Assembly (NCBI GenBank): GCA_004524595.1
Contig: SDOA01000074.1
Location: forward strand, 1-20,651
DNA length: 20,651 bases
Reading direction: 5' to 3'
From: Candidatus Thorarchaeota archaeon
GTDB lineage: Archaea > Asgardarchaeota > Thorarchaeia > Thorarchaeales > Thorarchaeaceae
Part shown: positions 6,809 through 16,100 of the stretch, one piece after another
Numbering within the stretch: the first letter of the stretch is position 1
Layout of the letters: every line of letters starts with the position of its first letter
Position numbers and translations under genes: made by a program
Notes under the pieces: generated by a model
What the model was told of the DNA's origin: nothing
The model's database searches: none
Seen by the model: only the letters and a program-made list of their open reading frames with translations

Positions 6809-6903
6809 TTATATGCAATTTCATTTAAGATAGAATAGATTTATGCATATACATCACATTAAAGAAGAATAACCATTTTGCATTACAAATAGTATATTAT
6901 AAA
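6809..6903 (+). promoter_or_regulatory. Regulatory region of the triple-PAS kinase gene with inverted TATATGCA motifs
   Basis: In the 159-base gap before the kinase, TATATGCA (6810-6817) and TGCATATA (6844-6851) form an 8-base inverted repeat with centres 34 bases apart. The second arm overlaps a TATA-like TTTATGCATATA. Another TATA-like stretch, GTATATTATAAAC (6891-6903), lies closer to the start. GAGG (6908-6911) is the probable ribosome site for the TTG at 6920. Confidence 0.35.
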
Positions 6904-6919
6904 CAATGAGGCACCATAG

Positions 6920-8737
6920 TTGATTCCTAAAGATCCTGACGAGAAGAGCATGGACATCGCATCATTGGAAGAATTATTCAGACACAGGGACTTGATTGAG
7001 TCCTTGAACGAAGGGTTCGGAGTAGTTAATGAAAATAATGTTCTAACATATGTGAATAAGAGATTTGGAGAATTACTAGAATATTCTCCTGAAGAGATGA
7101 CTGGTCAGCCCATTGGTAGGTTCTTAAATGATAAGAACAGAAAGATACAACTTGAGCAATTTGAAAATAGAAGACAAAAGCGAACCTCAAAATACGAGCT
7201 TGATTGGATATCAAAATCAGGACGAATTATATCGACATTAATCTCTGGAGTTCCGATAGTCAGTGCTGAGGGAGAACACAGAGGTTCATATGCTGTCATT
7301 ACAGATCTTACTGCTTACAAGGCTGCAGAGAGAAAGTACCGAATGTTAGCAGAACAATCCCTACAAGGACTAACTGTGATTCAAAATGAAAAATATGTCT
7401 ATGTGAATCCGGCTTTTGGAGAGATAGTAGGGTATAGCGTAGACGAAATTATAGCTATGACGCCACAACAAGCCTGGGACTTGGTTTACCCTGAGGATAA
7501 GAAATATCTACTTAGCATTGCAGAACATAGAAAAATAGGTAAATCTATCCCTATGCCTTACGAGTATAGATTCAGAAGAAGAGATGGAGCCATTAGATGG
7601 GTTCAAGCCTTCTCTAGCACAATAGAGTATGAAGGGGCATATGCAGTACAAGTCCTTGTTATTGATATTACAGAAACAAAAGAATTCGAAGAGAACTTGA
7701 GAAAATCAGAAGTAAAATATAGAAGTTTGGCTGAGCAATCACCTCAAGGAATTACGATTCTTACGAGGGATAGATTTCTGTACTATAATCCTGCATTCAG
7801 GGATATTGTTGGGTATTCTGATGAAGAATTATCAAAAATGACTGCTAACGATGTATGGGACCTTGTTTATCCTGATGATAGAGATGAATTGACCATTCGA
7901 ATGAGAGATAAAATTGCTGGAAGACCAATCGCGCCTAGATATGAATATCGATTTGTGAGGAAGAATGGTCAGGTCAGATGGGTCGAGAGCTTTTCAAGTC
8001 AGGTTGATTATGAAAATGAGTCTGCAGTTCAAACAGTAATAGTCGACATTACTGATAGACGCCAATCAGAAAGACAGCTGCAGTCCGTAAAGGACCGTGC
8101 ACTTCTATATCTGGATCTTATGGGACACGATCTTGCACAACAGCTCCAAGTAATTCTCAACAGTGCAGCTCTTATGAGGTCTGCTACCGATGACTCTCGA
8201 CAGGATATGTTCTATGGTGTGATTAGTGATGCTGTCAAGAGGTGCTCTAGAATCATTGAGGAAGCCAAATCAACTGAGCAATTACTATCAGGTGAACTAG
8301 TTGAGAGGTCATTTAAACATGCCCTTCGAACTTGCATTGCTGCGATGGCAACAACTCCCAATGTCACATTTGAAACGAAGATTACAGAAGATCCAACAAT
8401 TGTTCGAGCTGATGAGTATCTTGAGCTTCTAATCTCCAATATTCTGATGAATGCAGTTGAACACAATTCAAAAGAACATTGTAAAGTATGGATTGAACTG
8501 GAAGCCTTGCCCACTGAATATGTTCTATCAATTAGTGATGACGGTCCTGGTATACAAGACACTACGAAAGCAGGTATCTTTGACATGTCCAGAAGATATG
8601 GTGGTTTAGGCCTTCATACTTCAAATCACTTGGCTGAGAAATATGGAGGGAGAATTGAGTTACACAACAGAGTTGCAGGCAATCATACTCATGGATTGAA
8701 AGTCAAGATTTCTCTCCCGAGGATACTAAAACATTAG
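6920..8737 (+). CDS. Soluble sensor histidine kinase: three PAS domains, DHp, HATPase
   Basis: A 605-residue protein without membrane segments. PAS1 (about 20-135) is followed by PAS2 (139-254) and PAS3 (266-381), which are close copies of each other. The phospho-acceptor His403 lies in 'LDLMGHDLAQQLQ', within a dimerisation helix pair (385-455). The ATPase domain has the N-box with Asn507/Asn511, the G1 box 'SDDGPGI' (539-545) and the G2 box 'GGLGL' (561-565). It should autophosphorylate in response to cytoplasmic redox, gas or small-ligand signals sensed by PAS; the cofactor is unknown. The TTG start at 6920 has GAGG eight bases upstream; the first ATG is at 6950. There is no receiver, so it needs a separate partner, possibly the nearby REC-GAF protein. 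It converges on the next kinase gene with 8 bases between the stops. Confidence 0.9.
   Translation: MIPKDPDEKSMDIASLEELFRHRDLIESLNEGFGVVNENNVLTYVNKRFGELLEYSPEEMTGQPIGRFLNDKNRKIQLEQFENRRQKRTSKYELDWISKSGRIISTLISGVPIVSAEGEHRGSYAVITDLTAYKAAERKYRMLAEQSLQGLTVIQNEKYVYVNPAFGEIVGYSVDEIIAMTPQQAWDLVYPEDKKYLLSIAEHRKIGKSIPMPYEYRFRRRDGAIRWVQAFSSTIEYEGAYAVQVLVIDITETKEFEENLRKSEVKYRSLAEQSPQGITILTRDRFLYYNPAFRDIVGYSDEELSKMTANDVWDLVYPDDRDELTIRMRDKIAGRPIAPRYEYRFVRKNGQVRWVESFSSQVDYENESAVQTVIVDITDRRQSERQLQSVKDRALLYLDLMGHDLAQQLQVILNSAALMRSATDDSRQDMFYGVISDAVKRCSRIIEEAKSTEQLLSGELVERSFKHALRTCIAAMATTPNVTFETKITEDPTIVRADEYLELLISNILMNAVEHNSKEHCKVWIELEALPTEYVLSISDDGPGIQDTTKAGIFDMSRRYGGLGLHTSNHLAEKYGGRIELHNRVAGNHTHGLKVKISLPRILKH
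7337..8062 (+). repeat. Internal tandem duplication of PAS domains 2 and 3
   Basis: The two segments (7337-7681 and 7718-8062) encode PAS copies sharing 'YRxLAEQSxQG', 'NPAFxxIVGYS', 'WDLVYPxD', 'YEYRFxRxxGxxRWVxxFSS' and 'DIT'. The similarity is far higher than to PAS1, showing a recent in-gene duplication. Confidence 0.75.
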
Positions 8738-8745
8738 GAACAATT

Positions 8746-11307
8746 TCATTCGTTAATCTCTATAACATCTTGTAATGGAATGGATATTATAAACGAGGTA
8801 TGCGGACTGGATTCAAGCGTTATCTCCCATCCATGTGCTTCTATAATTCGCTTTATTATGACTAATCCCATGCCACCTCCTTCTTTTGTAGAAAATGAGC
8901 CATTAAAGAGGAGTGGCATGTGTTCTTGAGAGATTTTCGTTCCATCATTCGTAAATCTAATCTGAAGCCCAGTATCACTTAAAATAGATGAGATTGTAAT
9001 CAGCTTTGCATTTCCATGTTCATAAGCATTTACAATCAGATTCTGGAATACTTGCAGCATCTTTGCTCTATCACACAGTATTGTGGGTAAATTATCATAC
9101 TCGATTTTCACATGTTCTACTAGAGCTAGCGGTAGAGCCTGAGTAATAATCTCTGAGAATGCAACTGGACTCTTGTCACCAATTATTATTCCTGAGTCTG
9201 CCAGTACAACAGAACGCTTTAGTATTGATTCAATCTTTTCAGCAATACCAATTATATCTTTGATATATTGCGAATTAGATTGGTTCTCTAAGAGACCTGC
9301 GAGGTTCATAATAGCATGAATATTGGACCGCAAATCGTGAGCCATTATATTAGCAAATCTACTGAGCTCTTCTCTCTGCAATAGGAGTTGTTTCTCAGTT
9401 TTTTTCCTCTTTGTGATATCTCGAACTATGGCTTGAATATAGGGCCTATTATCAAGAGATATTGCATTAAGACTTACTTCTGCATCGAATGGAGTGCCAT
9501 CATACTTCATATGTACCCATTCAAAAAATTGGGGAGTCCCATTCAGTGCTGCATTGATCTTCTCCATTGCTTTTTCTTTTGAATCCCTTCCATCTGGTTG
9601 CATTGGTGGTGAAAACTTGTATGGTGGTTGTCCGAGTATCTGTTCTTTAGAACATCCAAACATTTCGAGAGTCTTATCATTGCACTCGATAAAAATATCA
9701 TCACGCATCAAGAAGATTGCATCATTCGCAGTTTCAAAGAGAGTTCGATATCGAAGAGCAGTTTGCCGTAGTTCCTCCTCAGCAGCTTTTCTATCGCTAA
9801 TGTCTCGTTGAATAGAAATCCAATGTAATAATTTTCCCTCGCTATCCTTCACTGATGAGATGCTCAGTATAACAGTCCGTTGTTCACGATTTTTAGTGAT
9901 TAAATTCATCTCTTCATTGAATATCTCCCCTTTTTTCAGCAGTCTATCCATTATATCTTTGCTTTTCCTTCTTGATTCTTGCGAGTATAGGACTGATACA
10001 TCTTGTCCTAGAAGTTCACTCTCATTATAACCCAGTACATCAAGAGCGGTCTTATTAACACTCATTATCTTTCGTTCAGGAGAGATCATATAACAATACA
10101 CAGGAGCATTATTGAAGAAGAGTCGAAAACGCTCTTCACTCTCCCTCATCATGGAATCACTTTTCTTCCAGCCGCTAATATCTCGAGTAATTCCTAAGAC
10201 GCCTATAGGAGTTCCCTCTTTATCATACATAGGCGATGCTGAAACCTGAGTCCAGACTGTTGTTCCATCCTTTTTGTACATCTCAAGTTCGATAATGATT
10301 GGAGTTTCCATGGGTTTGCCACTTCTAAGGTTGGCTATGCCTTCAGTGAATGTCTTTTTCATGCGCTCAAGGGATGCTGGAGTCACAATGTCTTCCCATT
10401 TTTGTTTCAAAGCCTCTTCTAAAGTATAACCTCGAAGATTCAAGACTGAAGGACTAATGTATGTTCGTTCCATATTCATATCTAACATGAAGATAACATC
10501 TGAAGAATTTTCAGCCATTAGACGAAAAATATCAGATTTCGCCTCTTGTTCTTTTCTTTGCGTGATGTCTCGAAAGATACCAATCTGATAATCTTCATCG
10601 TTTAAGGTTATTCTCGAGCTTGAAACATCAGTAAATATTATACTTCCATCTTTTCGAATAACAGGAAAATCCTCTCTAAATAATGTTTCATATTCATTTG
10701 TTTTTGTAAATGTATTCTTGATTAACTCAATATATCTTGGAGGATGAAGGTCTTCTAAGAAGAGGGAGAGAATCTCATCCTTCGAATAACCAATCATATT
10801 GCTAAAGCTGGGATTAGCTGAATATACCTTGCGAGTTTCACGGTGAACAAGAATAATCCCATCGAGTGCATTCTCAAACACGAGTTGATAGAGACCCTCC
10901 GACTCCGCTCTTGCCTTCTTTTCTCGGATATGTGCAACAGAACTTCTTACTATATGAATTAGTTCAGCAAATTGACTCTTTGGATCTCCTCCTTTAATAA
11001 CATAGTAAGTAGCGCCAAGATTGAGCGCTTTAATGGCTATTTCCTCACGACTTCTCTCAGAAAAGATGATGAAAGGTATGTCCGTATTACCTTTCCTTAC
11101 AAACTCCAAAAATTCAAGCCCATCTTTTTGAGGCATTAGATAATCACTAATAATGGCATCAAAATCATATTGTGTAAGGATTTCCAATGCTTCAGATACT
11201 GAAGTTGCTGCCATGATATCGAAATCATCAGCTTCTTTCTTGATGAATTCGCTACTGATTTTTAGAAATGACTCATCATCATCAACAAAGAGAACCTTTA
11301 CAGACAT
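8746..11307 (-). CDS. Hybrid histidine kinase: REC receiver, four PAS domains, HisKA-like, HATPase
   Basis: About 853 residues from the ATG at 11307, which has GAGG seven bases upstream; the TTG immediately before it (11310) would add one residue. Numbering below counts from that TTG. The N-terminal receiver (1-125) has Asp10-12, phospho-acceptor Asp56, Ser84 and Lys106. Four PAS/PAC units follow at about 138-252, 262-380, 392-508 and 520-635, most ending in 'RDI(T/S)xxK'. The kinase core has His658 in '[13 protein letters not shown]', the N-box with Asn757/Asn761, and 'GGGMGL' (811-816). No membrane helix is present. With the receiver at the N-terminus, an upstream kinase probably sets its activity, as in other archaeal REC-PAS-kinase proteins. 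The G1 box is weak ('FTNDGTKI'), a common variant. It lies downstream of the DUF362 gene on the same strand, with a 61-base gap and a possible TATA box of its own. Confidence 0.9.
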   Translation of the reverse strand: MSVKVLFVDDDESFLKISSEFIKKEADDFDIMAATSVSEALEILTQYDFDAIISDYLMPQKDGLEFLEFVRKGNTDIPFIIFSERSREEIAIKALNLGATYYVIKGGDPKSQFAELIHIVRSSVAHIREKKARAESEGLYQLVFENALDGIILVHRETRKVYSANPSFSNMIGYSKDEILSLFLEDLHPPRYIELIKNTFTKTNEYETLFREDFPVIRKDGSIIFTDVSSSRITLNDEDYQIGIFRDITQRKEQEAKSDIFRLMAENSSDVIFMLDMNMERTYISPSVLNLRGYTLEEALKQKWEDIVTPASLERMKKTFTEGIANLRSGKPMETPIIIELEMYKKDGTTVWTQVSASPMYDKEGTPIGVLGITRDISGWKKSDSMMRESEERFRLFFNNAPVYCYMISPERKIMSVNKTALDVLGYNESELLGQDVSVLYSQESRRKSKDIMDRLLKKGEIFNEEMNLITKNREQRTVILSISSVKDSEGKLLHWISIQRDISDRKAAEEELRQTALRYRTLFETANDAIFLMRDDIFIECNDKTLEMFGCSKEQILGQPPYKFSPPMQPDGRDSKEKAMEKINAALNGTPQFFEWVHMKYDGTPFDAEVSLNAISLDNRPYIQAIVRDITKRKKTEKQLLLQREELSRFANIMAHDLRSNIHAIMNLAGLLENQSNSQYIKDIIGIAEKIESILKRSVVLADSGIIIGDKSPVAFSEIITQALPLALVEHVKIEYDNLPTILCDRAKMLQVFQNLIVNAYEHGNAKLITISSILSDTGLQIRFTNDGTKISQEHMPLLFNGSFSTKEGGGMGLVIIKRIIEAHGWEITLESSPHTSFIISIPLQDVIEINE

Positions 11308-11368
11308 CAAGCTTCCTCTGAGGCTAAGTTAATTTGAACGGCAGATGGATACTGTTTTTAAGTTACCT

Positions 11369-12223
11369 CTAAGATACTAATAAGTCAATATCAACATCAC
11401 TCTTGGCACCAAACCCGATTTCAACAGCTCGTTTTATCTGAGGTATTTCCCAAACATCCATTTGGAGTTTGTTTTTGGCGTTGCAGCATTGAATTGTTCT
11501 GACTCCTTCTACATCAATAGCTACCATATCTCCACTTGCAAGGATTGCATTAGGAAAAGAACACATGCCCGAGGCGGGACCACCTGTAATGAAACATGTT
11601 CGCGCATCCATTACAATCAAATCTGGAACAAAGTAAGAAGCAAGATCAGCAATCTTGGATTCAAGATTTCGCATATGCATACGTAATCGTTCACTATGTT
11701 TGAGCCAACCAACAAAGAGTTTCATACTTCCTGTATATCGAGCCAGAAAATGCGTCTTCAGACACGGAGCAAGTACAGTTTTACCTCTTTCTAACAGAGG
11801 GCGTCCTATAGAACCACTTCTCAGATATTTTCCTCTCGGAAAATCCACTTTGACCCATTCATGTTCATCAAGAAATATGAGCTCTGCATCAAGAGCATCT
11901 GCAACTACTGTCAGACCAATTTTTTCAGCAACTCTTCTCGTTGATAGTCGTAGAGTTGAACTATCGATTATCTTCAGTTTCGTGGCTCCTGCTTCAAGGA
12001 TTAACTCACCGAGCAATCTTATGAATTCTGGATCACTTGATGCAGGATAGGGATCGGCAGTATTGAGATTTGGTTTGATTGTAACGGTATCACCATTATG
12101 AATGACCTTATCAAAACCACCAATAAGAGATACAGCATTTCTGATGGCACTCTTTAGGTCATTAGTCACAGATACTTTACTTACAAGATATCTCCCATTT
12201 CTCATGTAAGGTGTTTCATTCAT
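11369..12223 (-). CDS. DUF362 domain protein without ferredoxin domain
   Basis: A 284-residue protein of the DUF362 family, usually tied to iron-sulfur chemistry but of unsettled function. The family signature 'TVTIKPNLN' is at 46-54, 'SSDPEFIRLLGELILEAGA' at 62-80, and the central 'LKTH....YTGSMKLFVG' at 155-172. 'DLIVMDA' (201-207) and a 'TGGPASG' loop (213-219) follow. Many relatives carry a C-terminal 4Fe-4S ferredoxin domain. None is present here: the protein ends soon after 'VWEIPQIKRAVEIGFGA', and its scattered cysteines do not form a cluster motif. In-frame ATGs at 12223 and 12205 are both possible starts, with no clear ribosome site. The gene is divergent from the one at 12351 across a region of inverted repeats. 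Confidence 0.8.
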   Translation of the reverse strand: MNETPYMRNGRYLVSKVSVTNDLKSAIRNAVSLIGGFDKVIHNGDTVTIKPNLNTADPYPASSDPEFIRLLGELILEAGATKLKIIDSSTLRLSTRRVAEKIGLTVVADALDAELIFLDEHEWVKVDFPRGKYLRSGSIGRPLLERGKTVLAPCLKTHFLARYTGSMKLFVGWLKHSERLRMHMRNLESKIADLASYFVPDLIVMDARTCFITGGPASGMCSFPNAILASGDMVAIDVEGVRTIQCCNAKNKLQMDVWEIPQIKRAVEIGFGAKSDVDIDLLVS

Positions 12224-12242
12224 TGTAGTAATACTATACTGC

Positions 12243-12291
12243 TATTTCATGAAATACCTTGTTATTTGTGATTCTACTTCTAAAATAACAA
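12243..12291. promoter_or_regulatory. Inverted repeats in the divergent DUF362 / membrane-protein promoter region
   Basis: Two symmetric elements lie in the 127-base divergent gap. One is the perfect 14-base palindrome TATTTCATGAAATA (12243-12256), twenty bases before the DUF362 ATG. The other is the 9-base inverted repeat TTGTTATTT (12259-12267) / AAATAACAA (12283-12291) with a 15-base spacer. Such sites suit a dimeric regulator controlling both genes. The regulator is not known. Confidence 0.4.
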
Positions 12292-12350
12292 ATATCAATA
12301 GGTTTCAATATTATGGTCTATAGTGACGAAGGGTAATAGAGGACTAGTAA

Positions 12351-13064
12351 ATGACTAAAGACAGAGGGATATCATTTGGAATACTCATTCCAATTGTGGT
12401 ACTTGTTATTGTAATGTTATCAAGTGGTGAAAGATGGTTAATGATTCCAATTACGATATTGTTCTTCATCTTCATTGGAGATGCATATCAGAATATGAAA
12501 ATTCGTCAGAAACGAGAACAGATCGATTATTGGAAAGCACCAGACGCAGGGATTCATCGATTTGGTTCAACGACAGAATTACAGCGCACTGATAGAAAAC
12601 CAATCTACGACCAAAAGAAACAGAAAGAACAAGGAGTAACATGCGGGACAGTAATTCCAATTGTAATTGTGGGTTGGTTATTCCTAATGTCTGGTTCGTT
12701 GGTCTTTATGATTCCCCTCCTCTGCCTCTTAGCATCATTGATTGATAATCTAACAAAGAGTACAAGGAGAACTTCCATTATCAAAGAAGAGATGCGGAAA
12801 GAGAATATCAGAACAGTATCGGACATATCTAGCCGTACAGGATTACCTGAAGAGAGGGTCAGAGAGAGCATTGTGACTGAAAAAAGAAGTGGTGCATCAA
12901 ATGTCTGGTTTGATTCCGAATCGGGAGAGATAACTCGTTCTCCAATAAAAGTAATTGAGCCTGCGGAAAAGTTATCGATAGGATGTGTATATTGTGGATT
13001 TGCTTTGAAACCTCAGGATAGATTTTGTCCCTTCTGTGGCGCGCCAATAAAAGCTTACAAATGA
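12351..13064 (+). CDS. Membrane protein with duplicated helix hairpin, winged-helix and zinc-ribbon tail
   Basis: A 237-residue protein. Two similar hydrophobic hairpins (about 7-44 and 97-132) each follow a 'Gxx(F/C)GxxIPIV...SGxxxxMIP' pattern, so the membrane part arose by duplication. A charged linker (45-95) lies between them. A short winged-helix-like stretch, 'NIRTVSDISSRTGLPEERVR' (152-171), follows. The C-terminal zinc ribbon has Cys212/Cys215 and Cys226/Cys229 ('CVYC' ... 'CPFC'). The ribosome site AGAGGA (12338-12343) is seven bases before the ATG. Its layout parallels the gene at 4339-5007, though the membrane parts differ. No named family was recognised; a membrane-tethered nucleic-acid or protein-binding role is a guess. 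It converges on the surface-protein operon, with a hairpin between them. Confidence 0.7.
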   Translation: MTKDRGISFGILIPIVVLVIVMLSSGERWLMIPITILFFIFIGDAYQNMKIRQKREQIDYWKAPDAGIHRFGSTTELQRTDRKPIYDQKKQKEQGVTCGTVIPIVIVGWLFLMSGSLVFMIPLLCLLASLIDNLTKSTRRTSIIKEEMRKENIRTVSDISSRTGLPEERVRESIVTEKRSGASNVWFDSESGEITRSPIKVIEPAEKLSIGCVYCGFALKPQDRFCPFCGAPIKAYK

Positions 13065-13105
13065 AGTGTTAGAGGATATCTAAATTCATCCCCTCTATTA
13101 GCATT

Positions 13106-13136
13106 GAGAAGTGATGGATTCGTATTCCATCACCTC
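13106..13136. terminator. Hairpin between convergent genes, possible bidirectional terminator
   Basis: GTGATGGA (13111-13118) pairs with TCCATCAC (13126-13133) across a 7-base loop. GAG (13106-13108) and CTC (13134-13136) extend the stem after a two-base bulge. It sits in the 81-base gap between two stop codons. There is no strong T-run, so it could be an RNA-stabilising structure rather than a terminator. Confidence 0.45.
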
Positions 13137-13145
13137 ATTGTATTA

Positions 13146-16100
13146 CTATACAGCCTTAGATGCAGCTCTCCGTTTCAACAAGTATGGTACTCCAAAGTAC
13201 AGAACTGCTACAACACCAAATCCGACAAAGAAACCATAGCTTGCTAAGATCGACCCCAGTGCAGCGCCAACAGCGTCGAAGCCTAATGGATTCTGAACAA
13301 CATACTCAAACTCAATTACTACAGAATTTCCGGCATTATCTGTTACAGTGATATGAATTACATGTTCTTGATTCAAGAATAGTAATGTGTTCCATTCGAA
13401 ACTGAGAGTGTCAGCTGTTCCTTCTGCTTCTAGTGTACCATCAACATGTATAGTGATGCTGTCAATACCACTGCCAACATCTATTGCGGAAATAAGGAAA
13501 TTCACAATGCCGCTCACATTTGAACCACTTATTGGCCCGTTTATAGATATGACTGGTGAAGTGAAGTCATGAACAAGATAGCTTAATGGATTATCACTCG
13601 ATCCTAGCATCGAACTAAGGTCCCTGTCGTTGTATGCTTTGATATAGAATTCAACCTCTGTTCCATAAACCATTGCGGGTATTTCATATGAGTAGAGAGA
13701 ACCCTCATGTTCCATTAAAACATTGGTCCAAGAACCTCCATTGATGCGATATATGAAAGTCACATTTGTTATCATTGATGCGTCAGTCACTATGACAGAT
13801 ATTGTGACAGAATCTGTATATTCAGGAGCAAGTGGACTCACCATTGCATTTGAGATTGTGGGAGGTTGAGTAATTCCTTCTGTATCGACTGTGTCATATC
13901 CTAAAGGTACAAATTCTGTACCTCTTGTGGATATTTGACCAAATGAATCATATGCTACGATATAGAAGGATACATGTGTGATTTCATCTGTTGGAGGTAT
14001 ATCAGCATAATACAATCCGGCAGAGGACGTCATCAATTGATATGTCCAAGAAGAGTTTCCAATCTTGTAGTATAATGTGACATTGTCTATTCCTGTAGCA
14101 TCACTGGCGGCAATCGACACCCGTACAGTATCCGAAATTGTGGGAGAAGAGGGATTAATCTGAGCAACGGATAACAGAGGACCAGCTACATCATTCTGAA
14201 CAAAGACGACCACATGATCTTCTTGTTTCAACCCAGCATTATCAAAAGCTTCTGCTCGAATAATATAGGTTCCATTATTCACAGTTCTAGAATTCCATTG
14301 ATATTCATAAGGTGCTGAAAAATCACTATATATCAATGAATCACCGACATAGAAATCAACATGAGCAATACCACTACCAACATCAAGAGCAGTGGCACGA
14401 AGCTGAACTAAACCACTCAAGACCGATTCATTATAGGGTCGGTTCAGACTGACTGTTGGGAGAATATCATCATCAACAATATATGAGTAATAGATTCCAC
14501 CATTATCATCAATCGCAGAAGTACCTGAGTAGTCAGTTACATTGACATAATACAGTACATGGATATCATAAGGTTGAAGTGGGATAATAGCCCGATACAT
14601 TTCACCGACAAGCGCGTCAGCAAACATACTAATCCATTCAATACCAGTGTTGTAAAACACTTGGACACCCCAGACTCCTGCAAGATTATCAGTAGCTTCA
14701 ATAAAGATCTCAACTGGTTCATAATAAACAGGATTTACTGGATTTCTATATACATCTATAATATCAGGTGGTTGTCCATCAATGAAATGGATGTCATCAA
14801 AGAGCACTGATATTTTTGAAGAAGCTCCTGTATGAGCCGATAATATTATTCTATTTAGCTTCCAATCTTGTTGACCAAAAGCAGCAATCAAATCATTGGT
14901 AACATTGCGTTGGAGATTATGCCAGGTACCCTGCGAATTCATATCATTGACGTAATAGTAGACTACATTACTGCTGTTTACAGGATTGTAATCATTGCTC
15001 GCTAAGACATAGACTATTCGATAATTACCGTCGTTGAAAAAGAGCTGAATAATCGAATAGCATGAAGTGCCACTGAGTTCATCTAGACGCCACCAAAAGT
15101 CAGTAAATATATTTGGATCAATATCAACTCCAAGGTTATATCTTTGAACGCCAACATAGTTTCCATTATCAATAGTTAGGTTAAGGGCATAATTTCCTGA
15201 GTGTGCATCAGTACTCCTGCTAAAATCACCAAGGAACCCAGCCCATGCAGACCAGCTAGTAAATTCGTATGTCGCATCATACCAAGTTGCTTCGAATCCA
15301 GGATCAACAGCAGGATATGTAATGATATTGAATTCATCTATTAACAATTCTACGCTTGAAGTATCAGTATAACCAATATTTGTTTGAAACTGAATTTCAA
15401 CGAGGGTGATATCTTTAGTATAACCAGCAGCAATAGCTAAAGATGTCATATCCAGAATCTCATGGCTCCATGTATCCCTTGCGCCAAAGTTTGACGATTT
15501 GAAGTATTTATGCGCTGTAGAATTTGAATATCCGAAATTATCCTGATATGAACCTAGAAAATAGTAAATATAATATGAAGTTGTAGCGTTTCTGAATCGT
15601 AAATACAACCTTGCGTCTTGATACATATCTGCAACGATTGAGTCCTTATACTTCCAATCGAAGGTGATCATTAGCTTTCCTGATTCTAATGGATAAAGTC
15701 CATGAGGATAATTATAGTATTTGTAGAATGATATGTATCCCCACCCACCAGCTCCTGTACTTGTTAGTGATAGATTTAAAGAATAAGACCCTTTTGTGCA
15801 ATCCTCAGTTTGTTGAATATATCCCGGAGAACTAATAGAAGTATACCAATAACTTCCCGTACCAGATTCAAAACCACCATTTCCAATGAATTCATATGCG
15901 GTTCCATTAGTTAAGGAAATATCATCAATAACTATGATAGATGGGTTTGTAGAGAAAGAGGGCGAAATGGTATAAAATATCATGTCTCTTACATATCGAT
16001 TTGGGTCTGGCGTCCCAAAATGAGCAACATAATCAGCTGTGACATTCCGGACAATATTCGACCATGAATAACTTGTTTGATTCAGAATGTAATATGTGTA

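Noticed and set aside
8212..8586. 124-codon antisense frame inside the histidine kinase
   Set aside because: It lies wholly over a conserved ATPase domain and shows shadow composition; no start signal.
9494..9811. 105-codon frame opposite the hybrid kinase PAS domains
   Set aside because: Ser/Cys-rich shadow of a conserved coding region.
5172..11307. Signalling island as a defence or conflict system
   Set aside because: No nuclease, toxin, NTPase switch or nucleotide-cyclase domain is present; the parts are ordinary two-component modules.
11655..12050. 131-codon antisense frame inside DUF362
   Set aside because: Opposite a well-supported coding region, Arg/Ser-rich shadow product with no ribosome site.
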